DNA of 47,735 nucleotides from Bacteroidia bacterium (lineage in GTDB: Bacteria > Bacteroidota > Bacteroidia > UKL13-3): NCBI GenBank assembly GCA_025454975.1, contig JALONK010000021.1:1-47735 (forward strand). The letters are read 5' to 3'. The notes beneath the pieces are model-generated. The model saw only the letters and a program-made list of their open reading frames with translations. It did no database searches and was not told the origin of the DNA. The first letter of the stretch is position 1. Each line of letters begins with the position of its first letter. The position numbers and the translations under genes were made by a program. Below, in pieces: positions 16,573 through 25,174 of the stretch.

Positions 16573-18306
16573 TTATGGCGCAGTTCTAACTCCTCTTCCA
16601 CTTAATGCATTTGTCCGGGTTAAACTAGTTGCAGCATCGTTTGCATTTGTCCTATCTGAAACAGTAGCTGTAGCGGCAGTTGAACTCCAAGAACCACCTC
16701 TAAATCCCGAACCTGTTGCTCCGGTAACTTCACCGCTGGTGATACCAGGCCATGAACTTTGGTTGGAATGACCATTTCTACTTAATGAACCGTCGCCATG
16801 CACACCTGTATATGCTCGTCCCGTTGCATCAGCTAATGAGATAGTTCTTTCGCCCAAGTTTCCGCTCATTTCCATAACTCCATAATAAGTTGAACCTGCG
16901 GTTGTTCTTGTTGTACTTGCACCTGCAAACACACCAACACGCAATGGTCCTTGCACATTTGTTTGAGATGTTGCAGCAATGTTTGCTCCAACAGTATTTG
17001 TAACCTCATTTGTTAAACCGCCATTAGTAATATTATTGGCAGCAGTAATGGTAGTGCTACCCCATGCATATTCGCCTGCAACAGCAGTTTGGTCTCCTCT
17101 ACAAGCTTTCTCATATTCCATCTCTGTCATTGGTCGTAATCCACTCCAATCTAAATACGCGCATAAATCCATCCAATTAATATGATTACAAGCTATCCAT
17201 TCACCATCTGTCGTTTCATTCATTATTCCATCAGCATCTAAGTCGCAGCCATACACTGCCGAACTTACATTTGCAACACCTGGTATGGAAATTTCAATAC
17301 CATTTCTGTTCGAACTACTTAATGCAGCAGTGCCAGCGGGGCTATTTGGAGCACTAACAGTTCTGTTTGCTTGTTGCGCATAGGTAAGTGTATTCAAAAA
17401 ATCACGGTATTGTCCTTGCGACATTTCATATTTCATGGTATAAAAAGCATTATATCCATTAGGCCAATTTGCAGAAGGTATGGTTTGACCGGTTGGAAAG
17501 CTTGTTGCACTAGTTATGCTGGTTGAAGTAAATGCACTTACTCCGCCACCTCCACCAACATTAAAATTTACTCCACCAGGTATATAAACCATTTCTACTG
17601 CATAAACTCTAATCGATACTATTCTATTATCGGTTACGCCATTAGCTCCATAGTTCCATCTAAGTTGTACACCATTAAAAATATTTTGTCCTGCCCCGGA
17701 AGAACTTCTATAAATAAAAGCTCCCACACCGGGATTAGTTGTTGAATTAAATACTGTTCCGGGAGTTGCCAATCCAATATCAATTTTACTTCCTGATGGT
17801 TCAATATGCCCTGTATTATTTAATCGGGCTTGTTCCCAAATTCTTATGCATTCTATTGATGCTCCACTTAAGGTTTGCGAAGGTGAGATGTTAACAGTAA
17901 ATGTAGATGATGATGTAATGGATGCAATAACAGTATTAGCAGAAAACACTCCTGTACCGGATACCACCCTAACCGGCATACCCACTCTTAAATCTGCAGT
18001 TGAACTTACTGTGATGATTGTACCAAAACTATTAACACCTGTAAAGGTTGGATTACTTGTACCCACTTGAAACTTTACAAATACCCATGCTGCATCCCAA
18101 TTTGCCGGACCTGTACTCAACCTCCAACTGTTTTCCCAAGTAAGGTTAAATTGAACCTGACTAAAGTTTGCTGCGTTATTTACCCCGGCTGTTGTATTTT
18201 GACCGGTTAAAACAACGGAACTTAAAGCAATATTGTTGCTGTAAGCTGTCTGATAAAATGTTATTCCCATCAGGTATAGAAAAATTTTGATGACATTTGT
18301 TTTCAT
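16573..18306 (-). CDS. SUMF1-fold (formylglycine-generating-enzyme-like) secreted protein
   Basis: Complete member of the SUMF1/FGE-sulfatase fold family with a signal peptide ending near YQTAYS. Residues about 25-235 form an N-terminal beta domain. Inside it an insert at about 81-155 is rich in Ser, Thr and Val (ITVSSTADLRVGMPVRVVSG). The SUMF1 domain runs from EMVYIPGG (about 238) to the end, with MKYEMSQGQYRDFLN, LRPMTEMEYEKACRGDQ, MEMSGNLGER and GFRGGSW. Because no Cys follows GGSW, it cannot be a classical formylglycine-generating enzyme. A structural, lectin-like or binding role is more likely. It heads the minus-strand run of surface genes. Confidence 0.8.
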   Translation of the reverse strand: MKTNVIKIFLYLMGITFYQTAYSNNIALSSVVLTGQNTTAGVNNAANFSQVQFNLTWENSWRLSTGPANWDAAWVFVKFQVGTSNPTFTGVNSFGTIITVSSTADLRVGMPVRVVSGTGVFSANTVIASITSSSTFTVNISPSQTLSGASIECIRIWEQARLNNTGHIEPSGSKIDIGLATPGTVFNSTTNPGVGAFIYRSSSGAGQNIFNGVQLRWNYGANGVTDNRIVSIRVYAVEMVYIPGGVNFNVGGGGGVSAFTSTSITSATSFPTGQTIPSANWPNGYNAFYTMKYEMSQGQYRDFLNTLTYAQQANRTVSAPNSPAGTAALSSSNRNGIEISIPGVANVSSAVYGCDLDADGIMNETTDGEWIACNHINWMDLCAYLDWSGLRPMTEMEYEKACRGDQTAVAGEYAWGSTTITAANNITNGGLTNEVTNTVGANIAATSQTNVQGPLRVGVFAGASTTRTTAGSTYYGVMEMSGNLGERTISLADATGRAYTGVHGDGSLSRNGHSNQSSWPGITSGEVTGATGSGFRGGSWSSTAATATVSDRTNANDAATSLTRTNALSGRGVRTAP

Positions 18307-18407
18307 ATTATTAATTATTTAGAAGGTATAGCAATTAGAATTGATATGAATATTATTTTTAGTAAGTTTATGTTTCCTTAATTGTACAAGTAATCTTAAT
18401 CACATCA

Positions 18408-18434
18408 CAAAGCTAATTCGTGGTTATGTGCCAA
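18408..18434 (-). promoter_or_regulatory. Putative promoter of the SUMF1-like gene pair
   Basis: On the minus strand TAGCTTTG (plus 18408-18415) fits TAnnTTTG. A TTG lies 16 bases further upstream (plus 18432-18434), so the spacer is a little short. The 5' UTR would be about 95 bases. Apart from this and the rightward promoter near 18503-18530, region 18307-18503 shows nothing I recognise. Confidence 0.45.
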
Positions 18435-18502
18435 TAATTAGAAATATGATTAATTGAACTATAGTATTTTTACTACATATAATTTTGCTTTACCCATATA
18501 CT

Positions 18503-18530
18503 TTTGAAATCTGAAAATCGTATATATTCG
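18503..18530 (+). promoter_or_regulatory. Putative promoter of the Reg_prop histidine kinase
   Basis: TTTG at 18503-18506 and TATATTCG at 18523-18530 with a 16-base spacer resemble the Bacteroidota promoter. An overlapping TACTTTTG at 18499-18506 could instead be a -7 box. Either reading argues against the TTG at 18504 as start codon and favours the ATG at 18552 or 18531. Confidence 0.4.
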
Positions 18531-18551
18531 ATGAGCATTATTTCATCATGC

Positions 18552-21521
18552 ATGAAGCGTACAATTGTATCTTTAAGACTATATGTTATTGTTTGGTTGT
18601 TGTTTAACTCATTAAATGGCTTAAGTCAATCAACTTATTTATTTAAACAGTTTAACAAAAAAGACGGATTGGTATCTAATGGTGTCTCATTAATAATAAA
18701 AGACAACAATGGTTTTTATTGGTTAATGACAGATGACGGTTTAGTAAAATGGAACGGTAACTCATTCAAGAAACACTCCATATTAAACTTAAGTGTTTCT
18801 AAATCACATTGGCAGGTAACCCGTTTAGAAGATAAACTCATTTTCTATAACCAGGATGATATTATTTTAATAGATGAAAAGAGCAACGTAAAAAAATTTG
18901 ACAAGAACCAATTGCAAAACATCGTTTTAGTTGAAAAAGGCCACTCAGTAAATTTGAAAAATTACAAAAGGGCTTACGAAAATGCTCCCCGTAAAATCAA
19001 AGATTTGATAGATGAATTTAGAAGCAATTCATATGGATTTAAAACAGGCCAACAAGTATCAGATAGTGTAATTGCTATTTGTAAAAACAACCTGATATTA
19101 GTTTTTAGTCCCGAAAAAATATTTGGGTTTAAAGATAATTGTGACACTTCTGTTCTTATAAAATTTAATAATAATTGTTATCGGTTTTCAGAAAATGGTA
19201 CATGTATGCTTATAACTCCTTCTGCAATCAAAAAGGTTGATATAAAAACAAAAAATACGAAAATACCTTATCCCAATTTTGAAAATGATTGGTGGATAAA
19301 TATTAACACAGATTCATTTCTATATGGATTTACTACTAAGGGTTTGGTAAGAAAATACTCCATGGTTGGAGATACAATAAAGACAGATACTATCATCAAA
19401 GAATTACCAAAATACATCTATCGATATTTGTATGTAGATCAAACATCTAATTCCATATGTTTAAGCACTTATACTGAAGGTTTTATTTATTTCTATGAGC
19501 CTTTAGTAAACAAAATTTTGAACAATGAATACACCAGTCAAATTATCTATAGTCAGACTATACATTCTAAAACAAACAAACTACTCAATAACCAAACTTT
19601 AATGAAGTATATATACCCCAAGGGGAAGGATTGGGATTGGGGTAATATAAGTTCAATAAAAACACTTCGAAATGGAAATATACTAGTATTTGCAAGGCAT
19701 AAGGCCATCTTTCTTTCGCCAGATTTTAAGCTAATTAAGGAATTAGACCTAAGGACTGTAAACTCTTCTTATGTACATCAAATTATAGAAACTAATGATA
19801 AAATATTTTATCGTTCAAATGAACTTGGAATAATTGATAAATCCACTAATAAGATTACTAAAATTGAATATAAAAAGATATTAAATGGCAAAGAAATTAG
19901 TGCAATTTGTAAGGGAAAGGATGATGATGAAATTTATATTGCATTTCATAATTTATTGTACACATACAATGTAAAACTAGGAAAATTTAAGAAGATTAAA
20001 ACCCTTGGCAATAATATTTATTTTTTGTTATTCGATGATAACTTTAAAGGATTATGGATTATAGATAGGGGTTTGGGGTTAGGTTTTATAGATAGTACAA
20101 ATCATTGGTATAAACTTCCAATTGGATTAACACGACAATTAGATGAAGCCCATTATGTACTTAAAGACCAAACCGGTGACTACTGGCTTTCTACAAACAA
20201 AGGGATATTTTTATTACAAAAAAGCCAACTAAAACGCTTTTTCTTAAGTAATGATAAAGTACTGATTTATTTAAGACTTGGCGCCTTGCAGGGTTTAGAA
20301 GAGGAGGAAATGAACGGTGGCGTAGAAGGGTGTGGAATTACATTTGGAGATTCCATATCTATTGCTTCAATAAATGGCAGTATAAGATTTCATATCAATA
20401 TTAAATCGAAAATGACAGAAAAAATAAATCGTGTTTTTATTTCTTCTATAAAAGTTAATGATAGTTTATATAATACCAACGAAAAACTTATTTTAGAAAA
20501 TGATTATAATAACCTTGAGGTTGAATGTGATTATCCTAATATCAATCAAAGTTATTCGTTATTATATTATCGCCTTTTAAATTCTGCTGATAATGATTGG
20601 AAAATTGCAAATTCATCAACCATCAATTTAAGTCGTTTACCTGCCGGCGATTATAACTTACAATTAGCCACCGATTTTAATAATCCAAAAAGTTATTTCG
20701 ACTTTAATTTTACTGTAAAACAAGTTTGGTATGCCAGGTGGTATTACCTTACTTTATTTGCTATTTTATTTGTTATTGTTATTTATTATTTAAATCGTTT
20801 TATCATAGATCATGAAAAAGGAAAGGTAGCAATAAGGTTGGATAGCCAAAGGGTAAAATTATTCTCAATTATAGCCCACGATTTACGTTCGCCGGTTAAC
20901 ATGTTTAATGGAGTTGTTGATACAATTGAATACTTAATTAGGAATGAACGATACCATGACATCAAAAGAATTGGGGGCGAATTAGATAAAGCAACTAAAG
21001 GTTTGCAATTGATGTTGAATAATTTATTGCAATGGAGTTTAAGTCAACAAAACCTAGTTAAAACCAAACCTGAGGTTATAAACATTGTATTACTGGTTGA
21101 ACAATTGGTGCAATTATATAATCACATTGCCAGTTATAAAAATATCGAGTTAAAAGTTGAAACCGATAATCAATACGAACTGAACACCGATAAATTAATT
21201 TTTGAACTGGTTATTCGAAATTTATTAGATAATGCTATAAAATATTCGGCCATGTCAACTCAAATTAATATTAAAATTACAAGTGTAAAGGAAGGATTAA
21301 AAATTCAAATAATTAATTCACCTGCAAATCCTTTAGAAGATACAAAATATATTCAAATACAACAGTTATTTAACAACGATGCAGTATCGCACCAAGTTGA
21401 ACAACAAAGCGGTTTAGGTTTATTAATGATAAAAGAATCGTTAACTAAGCTTAATGCTAAACTAAAGTTTGATTACATAAAGAAATCAAATTTGCTATTT
21501 GTGAATGTATTGTTTGCTTAA
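18552..21521 (+). CDS. Two-component sensor histidine kinase with beta-propeller (Reg_prop) and Y_Y_Y domains
   Basis: Membrane sensor kinase. With the start at 18552 the signal peptide MKRTIVSLRLYVIVWLLFNS is clean; ATG 18531 is the alternative. The periplasmic part begins with Reg_prop repeats (KKDGLVSNGVSLIIKDNNGF, YWLMTDDGLVKWNG) of a double seven-bladed propeller. A Y_Y_Y domain (YYRLLNSADNDWKIAN) and one transmembrane helix (YYLTLFAILFVIVIYY) follow. The cytoplasmic core has HisKA with His776 (IIAHDLRSPVNM), N-box NLLDNAIKYS and G2 SGLGLLMI, but the G1 DxGxG motif is replaced by IINSPANP. Unlike classic SusR-type hybrids there is no fused receiver or AraC domain; the convergent LuxR regulator is the likely partner. 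Confidence 0.88.
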   Translation: MKRTIVSLRLYVIVWLLFNSLNGLSQSTYLFKQFNKKDGLVSNGVSLIIKDNNGFYWLMTDDGLVKWNGNSFKKHSILNLSVSKSHWQVTRLEDKLIFYNQDDIILIDEKSNVKKFDKNQLQNIVLVEKGHSVNLKNYKRAYENAPRKIKDLIDEFRSNSYGFKTGQQVSDSVIAICKNNLILVFSPEKIFGFKDNCDTSVLIKFNNNCYRFSENGTCMLITPSAIKKVDIKTKNTKIPYPNFENDWWININTDSFLYGFTTKGLVRKYSMVGDTIKTDTIIKELPKYIYRYLYVDQTSNSICLSTYTEGFIYFYEPLVNKILNNEYTSQIIYSQTIHSKTNKLLNNQTLMKYIYPKGKDWDWGNISSIKTLRNGNILVFARHKAIFLSPDFKLIKELDLRTVNSSYVHQIIETNDKIFYRSNELGIIDKSTNKITKIEYKKILNGKEISAICKGKDDDEIYIAFHNLLYTYNVKLGKFKKIKTLGNNIYFLLFDDNFKGLWIIDRGLGLGFIDSTNHWYKLPIGLTRQLDEAHYVLKDQTGDYWLSTNKGIFLLQKSQLKRFFLSNDKVLIYLRLGALQGLEEEEMNGGVEGCGITFGDSISIASINGSIRFHINIKSKMTEKINRVFISSIKVNDSLYNTNEKLILENDYNNLEVECDYPNINQSYSLLYYRLLNSADNDWKIANSSTINLSRLPAGDYNLQLATDFNNPKSYFDFNFTVKQVWYARWYYLTLFAILFVIVIYYLNRFIIDHEKGKVAIRLDSQRVKLFSIIAHDLRSPVNMFNGVVDTIEYLIRNERYHDIKRIGGELDKATKGLQLMLNNLLQWSLSQQNLVKTKPEVINIVLLVEQLVQLYNHIASYKNIELKVETDNQYELNTDKLIFELVIRNLLDNAIKYSAMSTQINIKITSVKEGLKIQIINSPANPLEDTKYIQIQQLFNNDAVSHQVEQQSGLGLLMIKESLTKLNAKLKFDYIKKSNLLFVNVLFA

Positions 21522-22153
21522 TGAATTTTACCCATTTGAAGCTTAACTGCTTCATAGAGTTCTATCACATTTTTAACACCAAGTTTAGTAAAAATATTTT
21601 GTTTGTAGGTGGTGATGGTTTGTGGCTTCAAATTCATGGCATTTGAAATTTCACTTGTTGATAAGCCATCAATAAGCTGTAACATCACTTCGTATTCTCG
21701 ATCGGATAAAGTATTAAACGCACCGGAATTACCTTTTCCCACTAATTCATCAGCCAGTACATCTGCCATTTTTCCTGAAATATAAACTTTACCTTCAAGA
21801 ATTTTATGGATAGCCTTAATAAACTCTTCTTTATTACACTCCTTATTTACATACCCTTTAGCTCCCAACTTAAGAAAATGTCGGCCATGTATTTCTTCGG
21901 GATTAGTTGAAAATACCAAAATACGTTGAGCATCATTCAGCATCAATATTTCCTTTATTAATTCGCTTGTATTAATACCCGGGATATTTACATCCATGAT
22001 GATTAAATCAAAGGATTTCTTATAAGCGAAATCAAGAATTTCTTTTCGATCAGTACTTTCTTTAAAACATACCTGCTTAATATGTTCACTAATCATGCGT
22101 TCTACGCTTAGTGCTATTACAGGATGATCATCAACTATAAGAATATTATACAT
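21518..22153 (-). CDS. Response regulator, NarL/LuxR family
   Basis: 211-residue transcription regulator. The receiver domain (1-120) carries the acidic pair DD8-9, phosphoacceptor Asp54 in IIMDVNIPG, and Lys in GYVNKE. The LuxR-type helix-turn-helix covers about 145-205 with LSDREYEVMLQLIDGLSTSE and LKPQTITTYKQNIFTKLGV. It is convergent with the propeller sensor kinase and their stop codons overlap by 4 bases, so the pair is very probably a cognate two-component system. Its targets cannot be read from sequence; the neighbouring surface-protein genes are candidates. Confidence 0.92.
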   Translation of the reverse strand: MYNILIVDDHPVIALSVERMISEHIKQVCFKESTDRKEILDFAYKKSFDLIIMDVNIPGINTSELIKEILMLNDAQRILVFSTNPEEIHGRHFLKLGAKGYVNKECNKEEFIKAIHKILEGKVYISGKMADVLADELVGKGNSGAFNTLSDREYEVMLQLIDGLSTSEISNAMNLKPQTITTYKQNIFTKLGVKNVIELYEAVKLQMGKIH

Positions 22154-22235
22154 AATGTTTGCAAGTTTATAGCATAATTATAGTAAAGAATTTAATAATT
22201 ATTCGATTCAAGATAGATATTTTTTCTATACCAAA

Positions 22236-23855
22236 TTAAGTTCGAATGACACCTGGTCTAAACTCCTTCGTTATTGGTGCATGATTTGCGGCCTCAATAC
22301 CCATGCTAATCCATTTACGTGTATCAGCGGGATTAATTATAGCATCTACCCACAAGCGAGCTGCTGCATAATACGGACTCATTTGTTTGTTATATCTGTC
22401 GGTAATCTGCTTTAATAAAGCAGCCTGTTTCACTTCATCAACTTGCTCACCTTTTGCCTTTAAAGATGCCTCTTCTATCTGTAACAAAGTTTTTGCGGCT
22501 TGTTCGCCGCCCATTACTGCAATTTTAGCATTAGGCCAAGCTGCAATTAATCTTGGATCGTATGCCTTGCCGCACATAGCATAATTACCTGCACCAAAAC
22601 TATTACCTGTGATTATTGTGAATTTTGGAACGACCGAATTAGCCTGAGCATTCACCAATTTAGCACCATCCTTAATTATTCCGCCATGTTCACTTCTGCT
22701 ACCAACCATAAATCCGGTTACATCTTGCAGAAATACTAATGGAATTTTCTTTTGATTACAGTTCATAATAAAGTGAGCTGCTTTATCGGCACTATCACTA
22801 TAAATTACACCACCAATCTGCATTTCCATCGGATTATCATTTGCACTTTGTTTAGGCTTTTTTGCTTTCACCACTTCACGATTATTGGCTACAATACCAA
22901 CAGCCCAACCATCAATTCTTGCGTAACCACAAGTAATTGTTTTTCCATATAACTCTTTGTATGCATCAAAACTTCCTTCATCAACTAACCTTTCTATAAT
23001 TTCCATTACATTAAATGGCTTTGCAAAATTATTAACTGCATCATATACTTGTTCCATTGGTTTTGCAGGAGCTTTAGGTTCAACACGATTAAACCCAGCC
23101 TTCTCATAATCGCCAATTTTATCCATGATACGTTTAATACGATCTAAACAAGCTGCATCATTTTCAAATTTATAATCAGTAACCCCACTAATTTCGCAAT
23201 GAGTTGATGCTCCTCCTAAGGTTTCATTGTCAATGTCTTCACCAATTGCAGCTTTTACAAGATAACTACCAGCTAAAAAAATGGAACCGGTTTTATCAAC
23301 TATCATAGCTTCATCACTCATAATAGGTAAATAAGCTCCACCGGCTACACAACTTCCCATAACTGCTGCAATTTGTGTAATTCCCATACTACTCATTACA
23401 GCATTATTTCTAAAAATACGACCGAAATGCTCCTTATCAGGAAAAATTTCATCTTGCATGGGCAAAAATACCCCGGCACTATCTACCAAATAGATAATTG
23501 GCAATTTGTTTTCAATGGATATTTCCTGTGCACGTAAATTCTTTTTTCCTGATATTGGAAACCAAGCTCCCGCTTTAACAGTTGCATCATTAGCTACCAC
23601 AATACATTGCCGTCCGCTTACATATCCCATTACAATTACAACCCCACCCGACGGACAACCTCCTTGTTCTTCATACATATCATAACCCGCAAAGGCACCA
23701 ATTTCTATTTGCGGTTTATTGGAATCTAATAAATAATTAACCCTTTCTCGAGCCAACATTTTACCTTTTTCCTTTTGTTTGGCAGCGGCTTTTTTACCTC
23801 CACCCTCATACACTTTTTCAAGATTTTTATTAAGTTCTTCTACTAAATGAAGCAT
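22236..23855 (-). CDS. Acyl-CoA carboxylase beta (carboxyltransferase) subunit, methylcrotonyl-CoA type
   Basis: Biotin-dependent carboxyltransferase subunit of 539 residues. N- and C-terminal crotonase-like halves are complete. VDSAGVFLPMQDEIFPDKEH with HFGRIFRNNAVMS, GSCVAGGAYLPIMSDEAMIV, and SFGAGNYAMCGKAYDPR with MGGEQAAKTLLQ match methylcrotonyl-CoA carboxylase beta better than propionyl-CoA carboxylase beta. This suggests leucine catabolism, but other branched acyl-CoA substrates are possible. The alpha (biotin carboxylase/BCCP) subunit is not in the window. It lies 19 bases after the DUF4349-like gene and probably shares its promoter. Confidence 0.87.
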   Translation of the reverse strand: MLHLVEELNKNLEKVYEGGGKKAAAKQKEKGKMLARERVNYLLDSNKPQIEIGAFAGYDMYEEQGGCPSGGVVIVMGYVSGRQCIVVANDATVKAGAWFPISGKKNLRAQEISIENKLPIIYLVDSAGVFLPMQDEIFPDKEHFGRIFRNNAVMSSMGITQIAAVMGSCVAGGAYLPIMSDEAMIVDKTGSIFLAGSYLVKAAIGEDIDNETLGGASTHCEISGVTDYKFENDAACLDRIKRIMDKIGDYEKAGFNRVEPKAPAKPMEQVYDAVNNFAKPFNVMEIIERLVDEGSFDAYKELYGKTITCGYARIDGWAVGIVANNREVVKAKKPKQSANDNPMEMQIGGVIYSDSADKAAHFIMNCNQKKIPLVFLQDVTGFMVGSRSEHGGIIKDGAKLVNAQANSVVPKFTIITGNSFGAGNYAMCGKAYDPRLIAAWPNAKIAVMGGEQAAKTLLQIEEASLKAKGEQVDEVKQAALLKQITDRYNKQMSPYYAAARLWVDAIINPADTRKWISMGIEAANHAPITKEFRPGVIRT

Positions 23856-23874
23856 ATATTGTTTTGTTTATTTC

Positions 23875-24921
23875 TTAAAATATAAAATTAAATGAAGCTT
23901 GATATAGTATACCTCTCATGTTTCGATTTAATTCATTAAGAGGTAAAAAATAACTTGCTTTATTATCAATTAAAATATGTTTTGTTTTAAATAATTCAAC
24001 ACCGAAACTTATGTTTAAATTAGGAACAAAAACTGTGTTTCTTTCATTATTGCGGTTAAGTATAAAACCACCTGCCTGATAGCCTGTATACAAATTTAAA
24101 AATTTACGTTTACCTCTTCCGAAATGTTTAGGGTAAAAATCTTGACCAAAATTAATAACAAACAATTCATTAATTAAACTGGTATCGCTTCGGTTATTCT
24201 CATTAGCTTTATATACACCCAAATTGAAGTAGCTTTTACCTCTGGTGAACATATATTTAATAGCAAATCCTTGATACGACATGGTGCTTGTTCCTATTCT
24301 AGGATTTTCAATATAAAGGTATCCGAATTCAATACCGGGCATATTCACAAATGAAACACGAGAATTATTTGGTGTACTTAATTCATCATTTAATTCTAAA
24401 CGAACTTTACAAGTACGATTATTTTTTGACTCTTCCAACTCTTTAACATTAAACTGAAGTGAAGTTATAGTAGTAAAGTTTTGTGATGCCTTTCGTCTTA
24501 ATTCTTCAGCTCTGTAAGCAGGAAAAAGCGTGTCGCTTAATTGCTGAGCTAATAATTCATTTTCATATATCAATCGGTTCAGGCGTTTGGTAACATCTGC
24601 TATCTGCTCGGTATTTGTATTACTTTGAAATGAATTCACAGTTACATATCCAATCATGTTTACTAATGAGTCTAAAGCCGGTAAATCGCTTATGGCAATA
24701 TTAAACTCAATTATACTATTGTAAACAGTGTAATCAGAAATAAAAATGCTCGCATTTTTTAATTGTAAAAAAGTTTGAACCTGCTGGTTCGCTAAATTTA
24801 ATTTTGTTACATACACTTGTATTCTCTTTGAGCTTTCGGCATATTGGGCATGTGAATTGTGTACCAAAAAACAAACTAAAAAAGAAATCGCAACAACTAA
24901 ACGACGAAAATTTATTTCCAT
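23875..24921 (-). CDS. Exported protein, DUF4349-like N-terminal part plus beta-barrel-like C-terminal part
   Basis: 348-residue protein with a signal peptide ending near NSHAQ. Residues about 30-145 resemble a DUF4349-type region: a strand-rich start, then DLPALDSLVNMIGYVTVN, then IADVTKRLNRLIYENELLAQ predicted as helix. From about residue 165 on, alternating hydrophobic/polar strands (GYLYIENPRIGTS, AIKYMFTRGKSYFNLGVY, and a final LYQASFNFIF ending in aromatic Phe) look like an outer-membrane barrel. I do not recognise a named family for the whole protein. It has its own strong promoter, and the carboxylase gene follows immediately, an unexplained pairing. Confidence 0.65.
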   Translation of the reverse strand: MEINFRRLVVAISFLVCFLVHNSHAQYAESSKRIQVYVTKLNLANQQVQTFLQLKNASIFISDYTVYNSIIEFNIAISDLPALDSLVNMIGYVTVNSFQSNTNTEQIADVTKRLNRLIYENELLAQQLSDTLFPAYRAEELRRKASQNFTTITSLQFNVKELEESKNNRTCKVRLELNDELSTPNNSRVSFVNMPGIEFGYLYIENPRIGTSTMSYQGFAIKYMFTRGKSYFNLGVYKANENNRSDTSLINELFVINFGQDFYPKHFGRGKRKFLNLYTGYQAGGFILNRNNERNTVFVPNLNISFGVELFKTKHILIDNKASYFLPLNELNRNMRGILYQASFNFIF

Positions 24922-24929
24922 ATATCGTT

Positions 24930-24959
24930 CAAAGCTAATAAAATAGTAAATCTTTCAAA
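24930..24959 (-). promoter_or_regulatory. Bacteroidota-type promoter of the DUF4349-like gene
   Basis: On the minus strand TTTG (plus 24956-24959), an 18-base spacer and TAGCTTTG (plus 24930-24937) match the consensus closely. The ATG begins 8 bases past the -7 element, so the mRNA would have almost no leader. Confidence 0.7.
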
Positions 24960-24966
24960 GATTAGA

Positions 24967-24998
24967 TTTGGGTTGAATACCATAATATATTACTTTCG
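24967..24998 (+). promoter_or_regulatory. ffs: Promoter of the SRP RNA gene
   Basis: TTTG at 24967-24970, a 20-base spacer and TACTTTCG at 24991-24998 precede the RNA by a few bases. Its -33 box lies only 7 bases from that of the divergent DUF4349-like gene. Confidence 0.65.
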
Positions 24999-25000
24999 CG

Positions 25001-25103
25001 GTGGGTAAGTCGGATACGACCAGCTCCTGCTGAACCCCCCAGGACAGGAATGTAGCAAGGGTAAGCGGTTGTAGCGGTGCGATATTCAGGCTTGCCCTTT
25101 TTT
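25001..25103 (+). ncRNA. ffs: Signal recognition particle RNA (small bacterial type, 4.5S-like)
   Basis: RNA component of the signal recognition particle, which binds Ffh and targets membrane proteins. The conserved apical domain is AGGACAGGAATGTAGCAAGG at 25041-25060, with the GGAA tetraloop at 25047-25050 closed by ACA/TGT and the symmetric and asymmetric internal loops around it (AGCA strand). The ends pair as GGGTAAG (25003-25009) with CTTGCCC (25091-25097), followed directly by a T run that forms the terminator. Total length of about 100 bases fits the small bacterial class. A 69-codon ORF on the opposite strand is a shadow of this gene. Confidence 0.92.
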
Positions 25104-25174
25104 GTTTCTTTAATCATTAAGTTATAAATCCGATAATTACCTACACTATTCTTATTCCGATTCCTTTTCACTTG

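Noticed and set aside
14804-18306. SUMF1-like pair as active sulfatase-modifying enzymes
   Set aside because: The active-site cysteines are missing in both and no sulfatase gene is nearby.
24962-25171. 69-residue minus-strand ORF
   Set aside because: It is antisense to the SRP RNA; its composition reflects the RNA sequence and there is no promoter or recognisable domain.
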